Assembly (NCBI GenBank): GCA_003455945.1
Contig: DMPQ01000472.1
Span: forward strand, 9,488 to 17,773
DNA: 8,286 bases
Origin: Planctomycetaceae bacterium
GTDB lineage: Bacteria > Planctomycetota > Planctomycetia > Pirellulales > Pirellulaceae
Direction of reading: 5' to 3'
Both the position numbers and the translations under genes were made by a program. Shown one piece after another: positions 1 through 4,555 of the stretch. The first letter of the stretch is position 1. The number at the start of each line of letters is the position of its first letter. Below the pieces are notes generated by a model that was given only the letters and a program-made list of their open reading frames with translations, did no database searches and was not told the origin of the DNA.

Positions 1-57
1 CATCGTCATCACGCCGCCGGCATTCCTTCGGCGACTCGCACGGTTTCGATGGTCCAT
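1..57 (-). CDS. 5' end of a minus-strand gene, possibly a TadE/TadG-like envelope protein
   Basis: Only the first 19 codons are visible before the gene leaves the window. The peptide is MDHRNRASRRRNAGGVMTM. The ATG at 57 has a GGAG at 67-70, nine bases upstream, which is a good Shine-Dalgarno site. An Arg-rich start followed by a Gly-Gly-Val-Met-Thr-Met stretch resembles the beginning of TadE/TadG-type pilus-assembly proteins, where a basic segment precedes a single N-terminal membrane helix; that helix would lie outside the window, so this is inference. The frame stays open upstream to about 337, and an in-frame ATG at 174 would add 39 residues, but its GGGGAG is only three bases away. A promoter at 246-275 points into this gene. 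Function is uncertain. Confidence 0.4.
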   Translation of the reverse strand, partial: MDHRNRASRRRNAGGVMTM

Positions 58-520
58 CTCAGGTTGCTCCGTTCGTTCCGTGAAGCGTGAGGCGGGACGA
101 CCGGTCACGACGCCGGCAATAACGCCGCTCGGGCCGGTTCGCACGCCGCCGAAAACCTTTCCTCCGAGGAGCATGAGCTCCCCGTCGGAACGGAGGTTCC
201 GGCTCGGCAAGTCGTCTTTCGAGAGAGCGATCGAACAAGGAGCGGAATCTACCGGCGAGCCGAAACCGGTGTCAATGAGGCGACTCCGGTAAGGTGACCG
301 GTCAGCCGCTGCATCCGTGCGGATGGTGCCGAGTCAGCCACTCGGCCGCAAGGCGACCTACCGAGCCTGCGTCAATTCGCCAGCCTTACATCAGCCCGAC
401 GAGCGCGCAGCATCGCCACGATCGATTCGGGTCGGGGACGAATCGTCTCCCGAGAGCGTGCCCGGGCGACGAATCTGGACCGTCATGGCTCGAGGGGGAC
501 ATTCCAGGCCGGAACGCAAC
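58..520. other. Gene-free intergenic region with hairpins and palindromes
   Basis: No reading frame here has a convincing start, ribosome binding site or recognisable protein. The stretch holds the promoter and leader of the left-edge gene. It also holds two adjacent hairpins: CATCC-GTGC-GGATG at 312-325, and GCCGAGT with a five-base loop and its exact complement at 328-346. A third hairpin has CGATTCG paired to CGAATCG around a nine-base loop at 423-445. ACCGGT occurs three times, at 100-105, 265-270 and 297-302, two of these inside longer palindromes. No tRNA-like or other known RNA fold was recognised. Confidence 0.5.
246..275 (-). promoter_or_regulatory. Sigma70-type promoter for the gene at the left edge
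   Basis: Read on the minus strand, a perfect -35 hexamer TTGACA (270-275) is followed after 18 bases by TAGATT (246-251), which matches four of six bases of the -10 consensus. Transcription would start near 239 and run left, giving a leader of about 180 bases before the ATG at 57. The leader has a small hairpin at 186-201 (CGGAAC stem, loop of four). A palindrome TGACCGGTCA lies upstream at 295-304, and a GACCGGTC core lies in the leader at 99-106. Confidence 0.5.
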
Positions 521-552
521 GAGGCCCGGTCGCGGAAGCGCGACCGAGCCTC
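521..552 (-). terminator. Hairpin terminator of the lipoprotein gene
   Basis: A 14-base-pair stem (521-534 with 539-552) closes on a four-base loop (535-538). It sits 29 bases beyond the lipoprotein stop codon. The single non-Watson-Crick position is a U-G pair when read as minus-strand RNA but an A/C mismatch on the plus strand, which supports the minus orientation. What follows is only moderately T-rich (GTTGCGTTCC), so it is not a textbook U-tract terminator. Confidence 0.7.
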
Positions 553-581
553 GACGAGATTCGGTGGGATCGAGCGACGAC

Positions 582-815
582 TCAGTTGCCGAGTCGTTCC
601 TGCTCTTCCTTGTACTCCCGCATCGCTGCCGCTTCGTTCGACAGCTTGAACTCGGGGCCCTTCGGGAAGTGCTGGATGTCATCCCGAAGATAGTAGGGAC
701 TCGGCAGCGTCTGGCCGCCGTAGGTTCCCTGGCAGCCGGTCATCATGAGCGGACCGAGAGCGACGGCGCCGAGGAGCATCGCCTGGAGCCCGGTCTTGCA
801 CAACTCGATCTTCAT
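582..815 (-). CDS. Small lipoprotein, planctomycete-type
   Basis: Encodes 77 residues. The N-terminus has a lysine, a hydrophobic stretch (about residues 9-25) and a lipobox-like Met-Thr-Gly-Cys with the lipidated cysteine at position 28, so the mature protein should be a membrane-anchored peptide of about 50 residues. It begins CQGTYGGQTLPSPYYLRDD and continues into a charged tail with EAAAMREYKEEQERLGN, probably helical. I recall similar small proteins with a TLPSPYYL..D core and a GPEFKL segment in Planctomycetota; their role is not known to me. The start at 815 is preceded by GGGAG at 826-830, ten bases away. A longer frame back to 971 is unlikely because the signal sequence begins exactly at 815. 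The gene is monocistronic, closed by the hairpin at 521-552, and faces away from the CHAT-like gene. Confidence 0.8.
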   Translation of the reverse strand: MKIELCKTGLQAMLLGAVALGPLMMTGCQGTYGGQTLPSPYYLRDDIQHFPKGPEFKLSNEAAAMREYKEEQERLGN

Positions 816-845
816 GGGCGGGTCACTCCCGAGTGCTTGGCACCG

Positions 846-862
846 GTGCCGCTGAACGGCAC
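846..862 (-). other. Hairpin in the lipoprotein mRNA leader
   Basis: GTGCCG and CGGCAC form a perfect six-base-pair stem around a five-base loop, 30 bases upstream of the lipoprotein start codon. It may affect translation or mRNA stability, or may be a chance GC-rich inverted repeat. I found no convincing -35/-10 pair for this gene in the spacer. Confidence 0.35.
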
Positions 863-993
863 GGAGCCGAGAATCCGTTTGGTCGGTACCTTCGTTATCG
901 GCGGCATCGTCGGAACCGTTGAGAGAAAGCGACCGAAAACCGTGCGAACCGGAACCGGTCTCGGGGATCATGACCCGGGAGAGCGACCGGCGC

Positions 994-1023
994 TTCGCAT
1001 TCGACCCCGACGAGCGATATCCT
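994..1023 (+). promoter_or_regulatory. Weak candidate promoter for the CHAT-like gene
   Basis: TTCGCA (994-999) and TATCCT (1018-1023) are separated by 18 bases, and each matches four of six consensus bases. It is the most AT-rich spot in the spacer 816-1198. It would give a leader of roughly 170 bases before the ATG at 1199. Such matches arise easily by chance, so this is only a pointer. The rest of 816-1198 shows no gene, only the leader hairpins listed separately. Confidence 0.2.
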
Positions 1024-1028
1024 GAAAT

Positions 1029-1042
1029 TCGATCGCGATCGA
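1029..1042. promoter_or_regulatory. 14-base perfect palindrome beside the candidate promoter
   Basis: TCGATCGCGATCGA is its own reverse complement and starts six bases after the candidate -10 element, where a repressor operator could sit. It consists of two overlapping copies of CGATCG, a hexamer that is very common throughout this window, so it may be background rather than an operator. Confidence 0.25.
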
Positions 1043-1125
1043 GACCTCGTGCCGCCGCCGTTCCGTCGGTTCGCGCCCTTGTTCGCTCCCTGTCGCGGCG
1101 TCCGGCCGGCGTTTCGCGATCGGTT

Positions 1126-1167
1126 CGGTCGAGTCATCCGTTCTCGACCGCCTGTCGCCGCAGCGAC
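1126..1167 (+). other. Two adjacent hairpins in the leader of the CHAT-like gene
   Basis: CGGTCGAG (1126-1133) and CTCGACCG (1143-1150) form a perfect eight-base-pair stem with a nine-base loop. Four bases later, GTCGC-CGCA-GCGAC (1154-1167) forms a five-base-pair stem with a four-base loop. The pair ends 19 bases before the ribosome binding site. No known riboswitch class is recognised. Confidence 0.4.
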
Positions 1168-1186
1168 ACCGTCCTTCCGCTCTCTC

Positions 1187-1190
1187 GAGG
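1187..1190 (+). promoter_or_regulatory. Ribosome binding site fixing the start at 1199
   Basis: GAGG lies eight bases before the ATG at 1199. It selects this start over the in-frame GTG at 1049, whose extra 50 residues are Arg/Pro-rich and would bury the signal peptide. Confidence 0.65.
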
Positions 1191-1198
1191 GTTCGCGC

Positions 1199-4100
1199 AT
1201 GCGTCCTGTCGACGTTTCGCCGTTCGGTCGACTCGCTTCGTCCGTATCGGCGCACCGGGGACGAGGCTTGATCGTCGCCGCCGTGTTGCTTGGGCTCGGC
1301 CTGCTCCCCTCCTCTGCCGCGGCTCAGCTCACCGGCTCGAATACCTACCCCAACGAGTTCTACGCCGCCGGTTTCGCTCCGTATTACGACGGCGACTTTC
1401 GTGATGCGGCTCGGCAGTTCCGCCGCGCCGGCCAATCGGGCTATGTCGGCGTCAACGGCCGCTGGATCGACTCGATCTGCTACTACACGATGCTCGGCGA
1501 GTGCCTGTACCGAGTCGGCGATCTGGCCGATGCGCTCGCTCAGTACGACACCGCGCTGCAGATCGTCGTCGCCGATCCGCAGTGGTGGAGTCGAGTGGAG
1601 TTTCCGGCCGGCATCCAAGCGTCGAACAGTCAGGCCCCCGCGCGGATCACCTGGGGATCGTCGACTCGTTCGACGGCGCTGGGAAGCTACCCCAACTCGT
1701 TTTCGGTCATGACCGGCCGCCTCGACGCCCTGCAGGCGTTCCAACGCGGCGGAGTCGTCGACCGGGCGCAGTTTCGCCAGTTCGACATCGTCGAGATCGC
1801 TCGCTGCACGGCGTTGGCGATCCGCCGGCGAAACGAGATTCTCGGGCCGATCGCGATTCATGATCCGTTCAATGCGCAGCTGGTGCGGGCGCTCGGTCAG
1901 TCGGGACTTCCGGCCAATCACTGGGCAACGCCATTCGTCTCGGTGCCGCTGGCGATGGCGCTGCAGGGGACCGGCGAGTCGGACAAGGCGGCGGAACTGC
2001 TCGCGTCGTCGCTGCAGATCGGCGGTCGGTTTGATCATCCGCTGACCGGTATGGCGCTGATCGAGATCGGTCGGATCAAGACGTCTCAGGAGAAGTGGAA
2101 CGAGGCGCAGGCGGCGTTCCTCGAAGCGACCTACTCGGGAGCGGCCTTCGAGCTTCCCGATGTCGTCGAAGAGGGATTCCGCGGCGCGACGATCGTTCAT
2201 CTCATCCGCCGAGCCCCGGGAGTCTTCGCACCGCTCGATCCGGCCGCGACCTGGGCGCGAACGCGCGGGAGTCGGCCGCTGCAGGTCGCGCTGCCGACGC
2301 TGGCCGCCGAGTGCGCGCTGAACGCGGGCGATACCCGAGCGGCCGGGACGTTGCTCGATCAGGCGGTCGGCCAGATCGGCCGGAGCGATCTCGGCGCCTC
2401 GATGTGGGCCGGGCGAATCGCCTATCAGCGCGCTCATCTGGCCTTTCGCAGCGGCAACGTCGTCGCCGGCAACGCGGCGCTCGCCGATGCGATGAAGTAT
2501 CAGCGAAGCTCCGGACTATGGCTCTTCCGCATCAACCTGGTCGACACGTTCCGCCGAGCCGACGGCATTTCGGAAAAGGTCGCCGACGATCTCTACACCG
2601 ATCTGCTCCGCGATCCGACCGAACGGGATTGGCGAACCGATCCGATGGAGACGCTGAGCGTCGTGCTGACGCCGCACCCGGGCCCGTACGAACGCTGGTT
2701 CGACATCGTCGTGGCGCGTCGCGAGATCGATCGGGCGATCGACATCGGCGATCGGATGAAGCGACATCGTTTCTATTCGACGCTGCCGCTCGGAGGGCGT
2801 GACCTGAACTTCCGGTGGCTCGTCGCCGCCCCCGACGATGCGCTCGACCGCGAATCGCTCCAGTTCCGTCAGAAGCTGTTGCTCGACTACTCGGTCCTCG
2901 TCGATCTGACTCGCCGCATCACGGGCCTGGAGAAGGAACTCGATGCGCTCCCGGTCCGACCGGCCGACGGGTCGCCCGAGCTGCGCGAACAGAAACGGAT
3001 TCTCGACGAACTGGCGGTCGCCTCGACGGCGCTCGAAGCCGCGCTCGGCGATCTGGCCTTGCGACGCGAGCCCTCGCCGACCGTGTTCCCCCCTGCCCTG
3101 CCGCTCGACAAGGTCCAGGAACTGCTCGGCGAGCGCCAGATCGTCTGGAACTTCATCGAGACGTCGTCGGGAGCCTATGCGGCATTCGTCACCAAGAGCG
3201 ATTACGCGATCCAGCCGCTCCCCGCAGCCGCCAAGGTGCGCACGCTGACCGCCAAGGCATTTCGCGAGATGGGCCTGGTCGATCGCAACGCCGCGATCTC
3301 GGCCGAGACGCTGACCGGCGAGGGCTGGCGCGAGCCGCTCGCCGAGCTGCGCGAGCTCCTGCTCGGCGAACGCAAGAAGGATTTCTGGCTCGCCTTCGAC
3401 GAACTAGTGATCGTCCCCGACGGTCCGCTCTGGTACCTGCCGTTCGAGGCGCTGCCGGTCGAGGCGGAGTCGACCGAGCCGCTCGTCGACACGATCGCGA
3501 TCCGCTACGCCCCGACCCTCGGAACCGCCATCCCGTTTCGCCGCGATGCGTCGTCGCCGCGACCGATCGGCGTCCTCCTGGGCAAGGTCCATCCCAAGGA
3601 TCCTCCCGAGGCGGCCGTCGCGTCGTTCGACAAGCTGCATGAGACATTCGGCGATGCCCAATCGTTCGACGGCGCCCTTCCGGGCCCGTCGTCGTTGGTC
3701 GGTGCGCTCTGCTCGCGCTGGCTCGTGCTCGACGATCTGGCCGATCGCAGCAACTCGCCCTACGGCTGGTCCCCGCTTCCCGCCGGCCGCGGCCGCAATG
3801 CCTCGGGAACGCTCGACTCTTGGCTCCCTCTCCCCTGGCGCTCGGCCGACACGCTGCTGCTCCCCGGCTTCCGCTCGGCCGCCGATAGCGGCCTGAAGAA
3901 CAATGCGGACGGCAACGAACTCTTCCTTGCCTGCTGCGGACTGATGGCCTCCGGAACCCGCACCGCGATCCTGGCTCGCTGGCGGATGGGGGGCGATGCG
4001 ACGCAGGATCTGATGGTCGAGTTCCTGGCGACCGGCAATCGCGGCAGTGCCGCACGTCGATGGCGCGAGACGGTTTCGGAGTTCCGCTCGTCCCCGCTCG

Positions 4101-4459
4101 ATCCGGCGCTCGAGACTCGGCTGGATGTCGGCCGCGATCCCTTCCCGGCCGATCGCTCGCATCCGCTCTTCTGGTCAGGCTATCTGCTGATGGATGACGG
4201 ACGGCCGGGAGATGCGCCGGAGGGAGAAGGAGTCCCGGACCCGGGGCTCCCCGGCCTGAAACTTCCCGATGCTCCGGGCGAACCGCTCCCCGATGACGCC
4301 GGCGGCGGCGCGGCTCCAGGGGGTGAAGGTCCCGGTGCGCCTGGCGGAGCCGGATCGGCTCCCGCCATCCCCGGCGGCGGAGCTCCCGGCAACGGCGGCG
4401 TTCCGAATGAGCCGCAGAACGGGGGCGGTAACGGAGCGACAGGACGATCGCCTCGTTGA
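1199..4459 (+). CDS. Secreted TPR/CHAT-like protein with degenerate catalytic motifs
   Basis: Encodes 1086 residues. A signal peptide is clear: basic segment to Arg22, hydrophobic core 24-36, and cleavage site SSAAA|QL after residue 42, so the protein acts outside the cytoplasm. Residues about 50-470 hold helical hairpins of TPR character, such as YYTMLGECLYRVGDLADALA. A charged, coiled-coil-like stretch follows at about 595-630. Residues about 635-1000 match the CHAT (caspase-like) fold: VIVPDGPLWYLPFEAL at 737-752, a GTRTAILARW strand at 919-928, and the closing HPLFWSGYLLM at 988-998. Active CHAT proteases carry a His-Gly and a Ser-Ala-Cys motif; the equivalent places here read WLVLDDL (841-847) and LLLPGF (886-891), so His and Cys appear lost. 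Cys912/913 lie in a later segment. The last 85 residues are Gly/Pro-rich and probably disordered. A scaffold or binding role is likelier than proteolysis. Confidence 0.85.
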   Translation: MRPVDVSPFGRLASSVSAHRGRGLIVAAVLLGLGLLPSSAAAQLTGSNTYPNEFYAAGFAPYYDGDFRDAARQFRRAGQSGYVGVNGRWIDSICYYTMLGECLYRVGDLADALAQYDTALQIVVADPQWWSRVEFPAGIQASNSQAPARITWGSSTRSTALGSYPNSFSVMTGRLDALQAFQRGGVVDRAQFRQFDIVEIARCTALAIRRRNEILGPIAIHDPFNAQLVRALGQSGLPANHWATPFVSVPLAMALQGTGESDKAAELLASSLQIGGRFDHPLTGMALIEIGRIKTSQEKWNEAQAAFLEATYSGAAFELPDVVEEGFRGATIVHLIRRAPGVFAPLDPAATWARTRGSRPLQVALPTLAAECALNAGDTRAAGTLLDQAVGQIGRSDLGASMWAGRIAYQRAHLAFRSGNVVAGNAALADAMKYQRSSGLWLFRINLVDTFRRADGISEKVADDLYTDLLRDPTERDWRTDPMETLSVVLTPHPGPYERWFDIVVARREIDRAIDIGDRMKRHRFYSTLPLGGRDLNFRWLVAAPDDALDRESLQFRQKLLLDYSVLVDLTRRITGLEKELDALPVRPADGSPELREQKRILDELAVASTALEAALGDLALRREPSPTVFPPALPLDKVQELLGERQIVWNFIETSSGAYAAFVTKSDYAIQPLPAAAKVRTLTAKAFREMGLVDRNAAISAETLTGEGWREPLAELRELLLGERKKDFWLAFDELVIVPDGPLWYLPFEALPVEAESTEPLVDTIAIRYAPTLGTAIPFRRDASSPRPIGVLLGKVHPKDPPEAAVASFDKLHETFGDAQSFDGALPGPSSLVGALCSRWLVLDDLADRSNSPYGWSPLPAGRGRNASGTLDSWLPLPWRSADTLLLPGFRSAADSGLKNNADGNELFLACCGLMASGTRTAILARWRMGGDATQDLMVEFLATGNRGSAARRWRETVSEFRSSPLDPALETRLDVGRDPFPADRSHPLFWSGYLLMDDGRPGDAPEGEGVPDPGLPGLKLPDAPGEPLPDDAGGGAAPGGEGPGAPGGAGSAPAIPGGGAPGNGGVPNEPQNGGGNGATGRSPR

Positions 4460-4555
4460 GACACGTTTCGCGCCGCGAATCTGCCGATCACACGGCCTCA
4501 CCGCTGGCGATGCTCGATCGTCGGTCGATCGACGGTCGTCCGGCGCAGCGATGAC
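4460..4555. other. Convergent spacer between the CHAT-like and nuclease genes
   Basis: The two stop codons face each other across 96 bases. The spacer holds a short stem TTCGC-GCC-GCGAA (4467-4479) and a ten-base palindrome GTCGATCGAC (4524-4533), but no T-tract on either strand. Neither gene therefore has a recognisable intrinsic terminator here, and Rho-dependent ending or overlapping 3' ends are possible. Confidence 0.35.

Noticed and set aside
80..292. Plus-strand frame of 70 codons starting at GTG
   Set aside because: It has no ribosome binding site, a Pro/Arg/Ser-rich composition and no recognisable motif, and it lies opposite the promoter and leader of the left-edge gene.
908..914. 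LACCGL (Cys912/913) as the CHAT catalytic cysteine
   Set aside because: Coordinates here are residue numbers of the CHAT-like protein. In the domain order, this segment aligns with the helix after the catalytic strand, and the Ser-Ala-Cys position falls on LLLPGF at 886-891.
582..971. Lipoprotein with a 52-residue N-terminal extension
   Set aside because: The extension would place the signal sequence in mid-protein. The ATG at 815 starts exactly at the lysine/hydrophobic signal segment.
294..1025. Plus-strand frame of 243 codons
   Set aside because: It runs antisense through the lipoprotein gene and its terminator, and its translation shows no family resemblance.
1049..1198. GTG at 1049 as the start of the CHAT-like gene
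   Set aside because: It has no good ribosome binding site, the extra residues are Arg/Pro-rich, and it would bury the signal peptide; the ATG at 1199 has GAGG at eight bases.
968..2437. Minus-strand open frame of 489 codons
   Set aside because: It is antisense to the first third of the CHAT-like gene. The Arg/Asp-rich low-complexity translation has no motif, and the plus-strand gene has a signal peptide and domains.
3189..4162. Minus-strand open frames of 288 and 252 codons
   Set aside because: Both are antisense to the CHAT-like domain, with Arg/Ser- or Arg/Ala-rich translations and no ribosome binding site.
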